64,000 nt of DNA. Source: Chrysophaeum taylorii (lineage: Eukaryota > Sar > Pelagophyceae > Pelagomonadales > Pelagomonadaceae). The notes under the pieces were generated by a model. It had not been told where the DNA came from. It saw nothing but the letters and a program-made list of their open reading frames with translations, and ran no database searches. Within the stretch, counting starts at the first letter, position 1, and the number at the start of each line of letters is the position of its first letter. Shown piece by piece: positions 49,356-60,076 of this stretch. The stretch covers positions 207,499 through 271,498 of the forward strand of contig JAQMWT010000047.1 of assembly GCA_029834535.1 (NCBI GenBank). The letters run 5' to 3'. A program made the translations under genes and the position numbers.

Positions 49356-51964
49356 ATGCCAGTTTGCTCACCTTCATTACCACGAATCGTACACGTTTCG
49401 GCTGGGTCGAGGGCACCATCGTATTGACCAGCGCAACCGACGTGCAACTTGCTCGGGTGGACCGCTCCCTGTCTCCGCCGCTGACTCTGATCGGACCGTC
49501 GTGGATCTCACGCTGGCTGCTTTGGTTGACCGGCCCCGGATATTATCAAAATGCAGCGGGTGGGCCACGAGAACAAGGTTTGGTGGTCTACCCCCTTCCT
49601 CGCGGCGGACGGCTGTGCCTTTCTTGTCGCATGTGTTCCTCCTTCGGCGGCGGACCGTGCTTGGTGCGTCGGGCGCTTGAAGACATTACTTCGTCCATGT
49701 GGATGCTACCGGTCTTGTTGGGCCCGGGATTCGGGCTGATCGCACTATGGCAAGTGTCACCCGTGTTGACATGTTGCCTTGTGCATGGTTGACGGCCGCT
49801 TGCGCATAGTTGAGGTGCGAGACACGGGTGGTTATAGCGCGCTTGACTGTGAACTGAAATCCCCGACCTACCACCGCGAGCTGCATCCAGGTTCGGCTTA
49901 CGGTAAAATCGAAGGGGTTTGGCACGGCGACACGGGCCGCTGCAGACACGTCCGCATTCATTATTGCGCTGGTGGCGACCAGTGGCCTTTGACACTGAAG
50001 GCTGTGCGACACTTCTGTTTTCTCCCGGGACAGACTGGGATCGTACATTGTGGTTTATCCCGACTACCACAGCTATTAGGGTTTCTTGAGTCGGTTTGCA
50101 TCGCCTCCACGTGCAACGTCGCCGCTCCGCTGGCGAGTTTCATCGGAAACATTTCTCTTTGCCACTAGGCCACGCCGCATGTATGACGAAACTCCTCGTT
50201 CCAATACTCGCCGTAACACATCCATACATGCATCCCACGCCCCTTCCTCTCTCCCGGACCTCGGTTGGGGCACCTACCCCGCGACTGTTTCCTACGCGGG
50301 CCACGCCTTGCTCTGCACGTGATGCCTGTGATGCCCGACTACCCACCGACCAGATCTCTACGTGGCCAGCGACGGAAATGGGTGCAGAGGTGAGGGTGGG
50401 GTTGCTGTGGCCATTTTCGACCCTATCGCCCCACGCCTCTACGCTTTCGCTTTGCGGGTCACTCCCGGCCCTGGAACTCTACCTGCGTATCTCGCTCAGG
50501 TCTTGGGCATCGCTGCATTTTGATTCCTTCGTAATATGTTTCCTCGGTTACGCCAGAGAGCTGCTCTTGACAATAAGGGCGCTGTGCTCGCGCGTTCTGG
50601 CGTCTCGCAGCGCGCCCCAGTCACATCCGTCGATATTTGGGATGAGACTGCGCACTTTATGTCGCACAAGCTGGACTTTTATATCCCTTCACGCATGATG
50701 TGCTTCCTCGGTTAAATTCAATGCCCGCGAGAGCTCTTCTTGACGATAAGGGCTTGCACATTCTAGCTTCTCGCAGCGCGCCACAGTCACATCCTGCGAC
50801 ATTCGGGATGAGGTTGCGTTCCACACTCCGCGCCTAGCGGCGCATTTTGGATCGTGTGACTTCGAGTGGGTGCGTGGCAACCCCGAACACCGCAAATCCT
50901 CTGCCCAGTTCACCATTGTCGAGTCTCTCCAGCATCTTACTGATGGTCTTGCGGCGTGTTGCGCGTGCGGATGACCCTTCTTGCACGCATTTCTCTCATG
51001 GCCCGCGCTGGTTTGTCGGCTTGCAGCGGCGCCGTCTTTTTGATGGGGTTTTCTCGACTTTGCCGACCCAGCTTGGCGTTGCGCACCTTCGTGCATATGA
51101 GCCTTCGGATGTCGACCCTCAATCTTGGTTCGCCCAAACGTCTATTGTCGGACCGTGCAAGTCCTGCATGAGACGCGCCATGCAGGTTCAATGAGTTCCT
51201 CATGGCGCAATTAGCCATCCGACAGCGCTCTCGGGGTTTGCTGTCCCTGATCACACGTGTCGCTGTTGTCGCCACCCTGGTGCTTCCGAGTCGCTTCACT
51301 ATCTGTTGACTACGTGCTCACATCCCACTTTGACGACGGCGACAAAGAGTTATGTGGCTACTCTGCTGCTTCATCCTTTTGTACTCGCGAGCACGACTTT
51401 TCGCGACTGGTTTATCTTCCGTCTCTCTGCTCCCCACACTCCCCTTTCTCTTCATTTACGGACGCGGCATTCGTCTGCTCTCCCCGTAGGATATGGCAAC
51501 GACGTTGTTTATAACTTCGTGCGCGGTCGTTTTGCCTGCGGAGCTCGTTGACATCATTGTTGCATATACCGTGAATGCTGATGACATGTGATTACCATGT
51601 GTTCTCGCGACATTCGGCCGCTTCGCCTGGACAAAACTAGAACGGCCTGTTTGGGAGGTAAGGTTTTATGCCGTGACCGTCTCCTAGCGTCGTTTTCTCG
51701 TATCTTTCTTCATACCTACGCCTGCCGCTCCTCTCTCTAAGTCTTTTTAACTCTCGTTCCTTCTGCGTCTCCATTTTGCTGTCTATTCTTTCGCTCTTCC
51801 TTCTCCAGTTTTTGCTATCCTCACTTGTCCGGGTTGTCCCTCCCCTTCCTGCTTCTGCCGTCTCCCTTTGCGTTCTTGCTTCTTCTCTGATTCCCTCTGT
51901 GCTCAACCATTCTCGCTCTTTGAGCCCGGGAGTTGCGAACCATCGTTTGGCTTCGAACTTGGTA

Positions 51965-52201
51965 ATGCGAAAAAGAGTAGCGGAAAGAAGAAAGGAGCAT
52001 CGGGGCGAGGCCCCTATGAGGACGGTGATCCTGCAGGGGGTGCAGAGTATGCCCGGGACCTCGACAAAGAGGGAAGAGCACATGCATGTCCGCGAGAGAC
52101 TACGAGCGTCACCCGAAAAACGTGGCTGGATAGTTCGCGGGAAAACACGTAATGATTGCATCGCGGAGAGCGCCGAGCGCGAGTGTCGTAACGGCGCATA
52201 G
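51965..52201 (+). CDS. Array ORF of 78 codons spanning the A/B join
   Basis: Begins Met-Arg-Lys-Arg-Val after a pyrimidine-rich stretch and ends at a TAG. Basic, with 'ERRKEHRGE' and 'GWIVRGKTRNDCIAESAERE'. The equivalent in unit C (59834-60076) is 80 codons because of a 6-bp in-frame insertion, a length change that keeps the frame. Unit B lost most of it by deletion. No family recognised. Confidence 0.3.
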   Translation: MRKRVAERRKEHRGEAPMRTVILQGVQSMPGTSTKREEHMHVRERLRASPEKRGWIVRGKTRNDCIAESAERECRNGA

Positions 52202-55200
52202 TTAAGCGGCGTCTGTGCGTTGAGCGCATCTTCGCCAGCGCTGTGCCTCGACCCTATCTCGGATGAGTCACGACTGCAAGAAGGCTCTTGCCGTAAATCA
52301 ATCATTGATGTTGCCTCCTACGCCACATCATTGTTTCGAAATTGTCTGACCGGAAACGTGTCTCGAAATCCGTCTACGTCACTGAGCATTCTGACTGTGC
52401 ACCCGCGCTGGCTCCGCGGGGTCTGACTACCCCGCCTCGCCCCCGCACGCATCCCTCCCACTCAGCACATATTACGAGGGTAAGGTATCGTTTTCTCAAG
52501 AACGATGGAGAACGCTCTTCGAAATCGAAAGAGAGGACGATGGAGAAGAAGAGTCCTGAAGGATTTCGAAATCGAAGATATCACTTTGATAAGACCAAAG
52601 CGTCGCAGACGAACAAAAGGAAAACACCTATCACACCGAGATGGAAGCACGAACCAACGATACGCGAGGGAGCGAAGAGATGTTGAAGGGGATGGAGCTC
52701 GTGCGTGAGTTCGAAGAGCGCCTCCGTGAATTGGAGGCAACCGTCAGCGAGGACCCGGACGAGAAGGCGCGAGTCGATGCTATGCGAGAGCGCGTCCAGG
52801 GCCTGTACGCCAATCTCGAAGCCAAGAAAGACTCTTTGGTGGCGAATCGCGAGGAGACTGGCGCGCAGAAGGAAGATGCCGAAGACGACGCTAATGCGGA
52901 GACGACAGCCGAAGAGCGCGCCGACCCTGCGGCCAAGGTCAGGTTGCAAAAACTGGCCGAGCTCGAGGCCAAGGCGGCCGAGGCTCGCGAGGATCGCGAG
53001 GTTAAGACGCGGGAGCTCGCTGCCCTCGCGCGGGAGCACGCTCAAGCCGAGGCGAGCGCCCGCAAGGAACGCGAGAAGCGCCAGGCGGAGATCGACGAGC
53101 TCCTGCGCGTCGAGCGCAAGGCGATGATGGAACGCTGCGTCCTAGATTGCCCTGGCATCGTCGACACCCACCTTTTCCTGGCGCCTCGGCGCACCGTGGC
53201 CCTTCGTGCTTCGTCCAACATTACCCGCCTGCCCTTGCTAGTCTGGGCCATCTAAGAGGGACGATCCTTTCGGCCCTTGCGCGCATGCATGAACAACCCT
53301 GAAACACCCCTGTCCCCAGTTCACCGCCTTTCTGTGTCAGTCTCCCCAGGAGGAGCACGCCGCCCACCCCTTGCCTGTGATGATACTGTAGACTCTTCTG
53401 GTTGCTATAACTTTACCATGGTACACACTAAATCTAATTACTTTGAACCGATGACCGGGCGCGAAGGAAACATTTGGAATAAAAAATTCGGTTGGTTGAA
53501 ATTGTCGACTGTGTATCGGTTGGGTTCTCGAACATCCGCAACCCTCGAAAATGCCAGATCACCACCATCTTGGGTTGACGAAATTCATGCGGGTCCTTTG
53601 AAATGGATGGCGCGTTCCTTGCATCGCGGTGCCCTTGCGACAAGGCTGATTGAGGGGCACATTCGTCTGTAAATGCCAGTTTGCTCACCTTCATTACCAC
53701 GAATCGTACACGTTTCGGCTGGGTCGAGGGCACCATCGTATTGACCAGCGCAACCGACGTGCAACTTGCTCGGGTGGACCGCTCCCTGCCTCCGCCGCTG
53801 ACTCTGATCGGACCGTCGTGGATCTCACGCTGGCTGCTTTGGTTGACCGGCCCCGGATATTATCAAAATGCAGCGGGTGGGCCACGAGAACAAGGTTTGG
53901 TGGTCTACCCCCTTCCTCGCGGCGGACGGCTGTGCCTTTCTTGTCGCATGTGTTCCTCCTTCGGCGGCGGACCGTGCTTGGTGCGTCGGGCGCTTGAAGA
54001 CATTACTTCGTCCATGTGGATGCTACCGGTCTTGTTGGGCCCGGGATTCGGGCTGATCGCACTATGGCAAGTGTCACCCGTGTTGACATGTTGCCTTGTG
54101 CATGGTTGACGGCCGCTTGCGCATAGTTGAGGTGCGAGACACGAGTGGTTATAGCGCGCTTGACTGTGAACTGAAATCCCCGACCTACCACCGCGAGCTG
54201 CATCCAGGTTCGGCTTATGGTAAAATCGAAGGGGTTTGGCACGGCGACACGGGCCGCTGCAGACACGTCCGCATTCATTATTGCGCTGGTGGCGACCAGT
54301 GGCCTTCGACACTGAAGGCTGTGCGACACTTCTGTTTTCTCCCGGGACAGACTGGGATCGTACATTGTGGTTTATCCCGACTGCCACAGCTATTACGGTT
54401 TCTTGAGTCGGTTTGCATCGCCTCCACGTGCAACGTCGCCGCTCTGCTGGCGAGTTTCATCGGAACATTTCTCTTTGCCACTAGGCCACGCCGCATGTAT
54501 GACGAAACTCCTCGTTCCAATACCCGCCGTAACACATCCATACATGCATCCCACGCCCCTTCCTCTCTCCCGGACCTCGGTTGGGGCACCTACCCCGCGA
54601 CTGTTTCCTACGCGGGCCACGCCTTGCTCTGCACGTGATGGCTGTGATGCCCGACTACCCACCGACCAGATCTCTACGTGGCCAGCGACGGAAATGGGTG
54701 CAGAGGTGAGGGTGGGGTTGCTGTGGCCATTTTCGACCCTATCGCCCCACGCCTCTACGCTTTCGCTTTGCGGGTCACTCCCGGCCCTGGAACTCTACCT
54801 GCGTATCTCGCTCAGGTCTTGGGCATCGCTGCATTTTGATTCCTTCGTAATTTGTTCCCTCGGTTGCGCCAGAGAGCTGCTCTTGACAATAAGGGCGCTG
54901 TGCTCGCGCGTTCTGGCGTCTCGCAGCGCGTCCCAGTCACATCCGTCGATATTTGGGATGAGACTGCGCACTTTACGTCGCACAAGCTGGACTTTTATAT
55001 CCCTTCACGCATGATGTGCTTCCTCGGTTAAATTCAATGCCCGCGAGAGCTCTTCTTGACGATAAGGGCTTGCACATTCTAGCTTCTCGCAGCGCGCCAC
55101 AGTCACATCCTGCGACATTCGGGATGAGGTTGCGTTCCACACTCCGCGCCTAGCGGCGCATTTTGGATCGTGTGACTTCGAGTGGGTGCGTGGCAACCCC

Positions 55201-55703
55201 GAACACCGCAAATCCTCTGCCCAGTTCACCATTGTCGAGTCTCTCCAGCATCTTACTGATGGTCTTGCGGCGTGTTGCGCGTGCGGATGACCCTTCTTGC
55301 TCGCATTTCTGTCATGGCCCGCGCTGGTTTGTCGGCTTGCAGCGGCGCCGTCTTTTTGATGGGGTTTTCTCGACTTTGCCGACGCAGCTTGGCGTTGCGC
55401 ACCTTCGTGCATATGAGCCTTCGGATGTCGACCCTCAATCTTGGTTCGCCCAAACGTCTATTGTCGGACCGTGCAAGTCCTGCATGAGACGCGCCATGCA
55501 GGTTCAATGAGTTCCTCATGGCGCAATTAGCCATACGACAGCGCTCTCGGGGTTTGCTGTCCCTGATCACACGTGTCGCTGTTGTCGCCGCCCTGGTGCT
55601 TCCGAGTCGCTTCACCATCTGTTGACTACGTGCTCACATCAAGGAAGAGCACATGCATGTCCGCGAGAGACTACGAGCGTCACCCGAAAACCGTGGCTGG
55701 ATA
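52133..55703 (+). repeat. Array unit B, with ~0.75-kb deletion
   Basis: Shorter than the others because the sequence jumps at 55640/55641 from the position equivalent to 51324 in unit A to that equivalent to about 52070. The lost part includes the pyrimidine-rich stretch and most of the 78-80 codon ORF. Otherwise collinear with units C and D. Confidence 0.85.
52641..53255 (+). CDS. Array coiled-coil protein, 204 aa (unit B)
   Basis: Intact copy of the ORF at 48324-48938. Differences include Thr for Leu-region residues near the start ('NDTRGSEEM' here, 'NDTLGSEEM' in A), Ala to Thr in 'LEATVSEDP', and a C-terminal Ile instead of Phe. Length and both ends are unchanged. Confidence 0.6.
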   Translation: MEARTNDTRGSEEMLKGMELVREFEERLRELEATVSEDPDEKARVDAMRERVQGLYANLEAKKDSLVANREETGAQKEDAEDDANAETTAEERADPAAKVRLQKLAELEAKAAEAREDREVKTRELAALAREHAQAEASARKEREKRQAEIDELLRVERKAMMERCVLDCPGIVDTHLFLAPRRTVALRASSNITRLPLLVWAI

Positions 55704-58700
55704 GTTCGCGGGAAAACACGTAATGATTGCATCGCGGAGAGCGCCAAGCGCAAGTGTCGTAACGGCGTATAGTTAAGCGGCGTCTGTGCGTTGAGCGCAT
55801 CTTCGCCAGCGCTGTGCCTCGACCCTATCTCGGATGAGTTACGACTGCAAGAAGGCTCTTGCCGTAAATCATTGATGTTGCCTCCTACGCCACATCATTG
55901 TTTCGAAATTGTCTGACCGGAAACGTGTCTCGAAATCCGTCTACGTCACTGAGCATTCTGACTGTGCACCCGCGCTGGCTGCGCGGGGTCTGACTGCCCC
56001 GCCTCGCCCCCGCACGCATCCCTCCCACTCAGCACATATTACGAGGGTAAGGTATCGTTTTCTCAAGAACGATGGAGAACGCTCTTCGAAATCGAAAGAG
56101 AGGACGATGGAGAAGAAGAGTCCTGAAGGATTTCGAAATCGAAGATATCACTTTGATAAGACCAAAGCGTCGCAGACGAACAAAAGGAAAACACCTATCA
56201 CACCGAGATGGAAGCACGAACCAACGATACGCGAGGGAGCGAAGAGATGTTGAAGGGGATGGAGCTCGTGCGTGAGTTCGAAGAGCGCCTCCGTGAATTG
56301 GAGGCAGCCATCAGCGAGGACCCGGACGAGAAGGCGCGAGTCGATGCTATGCGAGAGCGCGTCCAGGGCCTGTACGCCAATCTCGAAGCCAAGAAAGACT
56401 CTTTGGTGGCGAATCGCGAGGAGACTGGCGCGCAGAAGGAAGATGCCGAAGACGACGCTAATGCGGAGACGACAGCCGAAGAGCGCGCCGACCCTGCGGC
56501 CAAGGTCAGGTTGCAAAAACTGGCCGAGCTCGAGGCCAAGGCGGCCGAGGCTCGCGAGGATTGCGAGGTTAAGACGCGGGAGCTCGCTGCCCTCGCGCGG
56601 GAGCACGCTCAAGCCGAGGCGAGCGCCCGCAAGGAACGCGAGAAGCGCCAGGCGGAGATCGACGAGCTCCTGCGCGTCGAGCGCAAGGCGATGATGGAAC
56701 GCTGCGTCCTAGATTGCCCTGGCATCGTCGACACCCACCTTTTCCTGGCGCCTCGGCGCACCGTGGCCCTTCGTGCTTCGTCCAACATTACCCGCCTGCC
56801 CTTGCTCGTCTGGGCCATCTAAGAGGGACGATCCTTTCGGCCCTTGCGCGCATGCATGAACAACCCTGAAACACCCCTGTCCCCAGTTCACCGCCTTTCA
56901 AGGAGCACGCCACCCACCCCTTGCCCGTAATGATACTGTAGACTCTTCTGGTTGCTATAACTCTACCATGGTACACACTAAATCTAATTACTTTGAACCG
57001 ATGTCCGGGCGCGAAGGAAACATTTGGAATGAAAGATTCGGTTGGTTGAAATGGTCGACTCCGTATCGGTTGGGTTCTCGAACATCCGCAACCCTCGAAA
57101 ATGCCAGATCACCACCATCTTGGGTTGACGAAATTCATGCGGGTCCTTTGAAATGGATGGCGCGTTCCTTGCATCGCGGTGCCCTTGCGACAAGGCTGAT
57201 TGAGGGGCACATTCGTCTGTAAATGCCAATTTGCTCACCTTCATTACCACGAATCGTACACGTTTCGGCTGGGTCGAGGGCACCATCGTATTGACCAGCG
57301 CAACCGACGTGCAACTTGCTCGGGTGGACCGCTCCCTGTCTCCGCCGCTGACTCTGATCGGACCGTCGTGGATCTCACGCTGGCTGCTTTGGTTGACCGG
57401 CCCCGGATATTATCAAAATGCAGCGGGTGGGCCACGAGAACAAGGTTTGGTGGTCTACCCCCTTCCTCGCGGCGGACGGCTGTGCCTTTCTTGTCGCATG
57501 TGTTCCTCCTTCGGCGGCGGACCGTGCTTGGTGCGTCGGGCGCTTGAAGACATTACTTCGTCCATGTGGATGCTACCGGTCTTGTTGGGCCCGGGATTCG
57601 GGCTGATCGCACTATGGCAAGTGTCACCCGTGTTGACATGTTGCCTTGTGCATGGTTGACGGCCGCTTGCGCATAGTTGAGGTGCGAGACACGGGTGGTT
57701 ATAGCGCGCTTGACTGTGAACTGAAATCCCCGACCTACCACCGCGAGCTGCATCCAGGTTCGGCTTATGGTAAAATCGAAGGGGTTTGGCACGGCGACAC
57801 GGGCCGCTGCAGACACGTCCGCATTCATTATTGCGCTGGTGGCGACCAGTGGCCTTCGACACTGAAGGCTGTGCGACACTTCTGTTTTCTCCCGGGACAG
57901 ACTGGGATCGTACATTGTGGTTTATCCCGACTGCCACAGCTATTACGGTTTCTTGAGTCGGTTTGCATCGCCTCCACGTGCAACGTCGCCGCTCTGCTGG
58001 CGAGTTTCATCGGAAACATTTCTCTTTGCCACTAGGCCACGCCGCATGTATGACGAAACTCCTCGTTCCAATACCCGCCGTAACACATCCATACATGCAT
58101 CCCACGCCCCTTCCTCTCTCCCGGACCTCGGTTGGGGCACCTACCCCGCGACTGTTTCCTACGCGGGCCACGCCTTGCTCTGCACGTGATGGCTGTGATG
58201 CCCGACTACCCACCGACCAGATCTCTACGTGGCCAGCGACGGAAGTGGGTGCAGAGGTGAGGGTGGGGTTGCTGTGGCCATTTTCGACCCTATCGCCCCA
58301 CGCCTCTACGCTTTCGCTTTGCGGGTCACTCCCGGCCTTGGAACTCTATCTGCGTATCTTGCTCAGGTCTTGGGCATCGCTGCATTTTGATTCCTTCGTA
58401 ATATGTTCCCTCGGTTGCGCCAAAGAGCTGCTCTTGACAATAAGGGCGCTGTGCTCGCGCGTTCTGGCGTCTCGCAGCGCGCCCCAGTCACATCCGTCGA
58501 TATTTGGGATGAGACTGCGCACTTTACGTCGCACAAGCTGGACTTTTATATCCCTTCACGCATGATGTGCTTCCTCGGTTAAATTCAATGCCCGCGAGAG
58601 CTCTTCTTGACGATAAGGGCTTGCACATTCTAGCTTCTCGCAGCGCGCCACAGTCACATCCTGCGACATTCGGGATGAGGTTGCGTTCCACACTCCGCGC

Positions 58701-60006
58701 CTAGCGGCGCATTTTGGATCGTGTGACTTCGAGTGGGTGCGTGGCAACCCCGAACACCGCAAATCCTCTGCCCAGTTCACCATTGTCGAGTCTCTCCAGC
58801 ATCTTACTGATGGTCTTGCGGCGTGTTGCGCGTGCGGATGACCCTTCTTGCTCGCATTTCTGTCATGGCCCGCGCTGGTTTGTCGGCTTGCAGCGGCGCC
58901 GTCTTTTTGATGGGGTTTTCTCGACTTTGCCGACGCAGCTTGGCGTTGCGCACCTTCGTGCATATGAGCCTTCGGATGTCGACCCTCAATCTTGGTTCGC
59001 CCAAACGTCTATTGTCGGACCGTGCAAGTCCTGCATGAGACGCGCCATGCAGGTTCAATGAGTTCCTCATGGCGCAATTAGCCATACGACAGCGCTCTCG
59101 GGGTTTGCTGTCCCTGATCACACGTGTCGCTGTTGTCGCCGCCCTGGTGCTTCCGAGTCGCTTCACCATCTGTTGACTACGTGCTCACATCCCACTTTGA
59201 CGACGGCGACAAAGAGTTCTGTGGCTACTCTGCTGCTTCATCCTTTTGTACTCGCGAGCACGACTTTTCGCGACTGGTTTATCTTCCGTCTCTCTGCTCC
59301 CCACACTCCCCTTTCTCTTCATTTACGGACGCGGCATTCGTCTGCTCCCCCCGTTGGATATGGCAACGACGTTGTTTATAACTTCGTGCGCGGTCGTTTT
59401 GCCTGCGGAGCTCGTTGACATCATTGTTGCATATACCGTGGATGCTGATGACATGTGATTACCATGTGTTCTCGCGACATTCGGCCGCTTCGCCTGGACA
59501 AAACTAGAACGGCCTGTTTGGGAGGTAAGGTATTATGCCGTGACCGTCTCCTAGCGTCGTTTTTTCGTATCTTTCTTCATACATACGCCTGCCGCTCCTC
59601 TCTCTAAGTCTTTTTAACTCTCATTCCTTCTGCGTCTCCATTTTGCTGTCTATTCTTTCGCTCTTCCTTCTCCAATTTTTTTGCTATCCTCACTTGTCCG
59701 GGTTGTCCCTCCCCTTCCTGCTTCTGCCGTCTCCCTTTGCGTTCTTGCTTCTTCTCTGATTCCCTCTGTGCTCAACCATTCTCGCTCTTTGAGCCCGGGA
59801 ATTGCGAACCATCGTTTGGCTTCGAAATTGGTAATGCGAAAAAGAGTAGCGGAAAGAAGAAAGGAGCATCGGGGCGAGTTCGAGGCCCCTATGAGGACGG
59901 TGATCCTGCAGGGGGTGCAGAGTATGCCCGGGACCTCGACAAAGAGGGAAGAGCACATGCATGTCCGCGAGAGACTACGAGCGTCACCCGAAAAACGTGG
60001 CTGGAT
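55704..60006 (+). repeat. Array unit C, complete (4303 bp)
   Basis: The best reference unit. Order: upstream region with an internal duplication around 'gatttcgaaatcgaa' (56065-56150), 204-codon ORF, 84-codon ORF, overlapping open stretches (57200-58560), internal imperfect duplication (58400-58520 and 58580-58700), a stretch ending 'CAVVLPAELVDIIVAYTVDA' (near 59389-59450), a pyrimidine-rich tract (59540-59770) and the 80-codon ORF. It lacks about 20 bp near 56899 present in the other units. Confidence 0.85.
56208..56822 (+). CDS. Array coiled-coil protein, 204 aa (unit C)
   Basis: Intact. It differs from the unit A and B versions by Val to Ile in 'LEAAISEDP' and Arg to Cys in 'AREDCEVKT'. 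Start, stop and length are conserved. Confidence 0.6.
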   Translation: MEARTNDTRGSEEMLKGMELVREFEERLRELEAAISEDPDEKARVDAMRERVQGLYANLEAKKDSLVANREETGAQKEDAEDDANAETTAEERADPAAKVRLQKLAELEAKAAEAREDCEVKTRELAALAREHAQAEASARKEREKRQAEIDELLRVERKAMMERCVLDCPGIVDTHLFLAPRRTVALRASSNITRLPLLVWAI

Positions 60007-60076
60007 AGTTCGCGGGAAAACACGTAATGATTGCATCGCGGAGAGCGCCGAGCGCGAGTGTCGTAACGGCGCATAG
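59834..60076 (+). CDS. Array ORF of 80 codons spanning the C/D join
   Basis: Same ORF as 51965-52201 but with two extra codons (Phe-Glu, after 'KEHRGE') from a 6-bp insertion. Basic, no recognised domain. It crosses the arbitrary unit join. Confidence 0.3.
   Translation: MRKRVAERRKEHRGEFEAPMRTVILQGVQSMPGTSTKREEHMHVRERLRASPEKRGWIVRGKTRNDCIAESAERECRNGA

Larger units (their letters stand above)
47310..52132 (+). repeat. Array unit A, with ~0.5 kb extra sequence
   Basis: The most diverged unit. Its first ~190 bp (47310-47496) match the start of the other units, then about 0.5 kb of unshared sequence follows before similarity resumes near 48049. It carries the intact 204-codon ORF (48324-48938), an 84-codon ORF (49101-49355), several frame-overlapping open stretches between 49333 and 50700, an imperfect internal duplication (about 50550-50690 versus 50710-50830), and a pyrimidine-rich stretch (51700-51920) followed by a 78-codon ORF (51965-52201) that crosses into unit B. 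Confidence 0.8.

Noticed and set aside
49588-50070. Minus-strand 160-codon ORF in the array containing Asn-Pro-Gly-Pro, resembling a 2A peptide
   Set aside because: The required upstream Asp-x-Glu-x context of 2A peptides is absent, and the frame looks like antisense shadow. It recurs only because the whole unit recurs.
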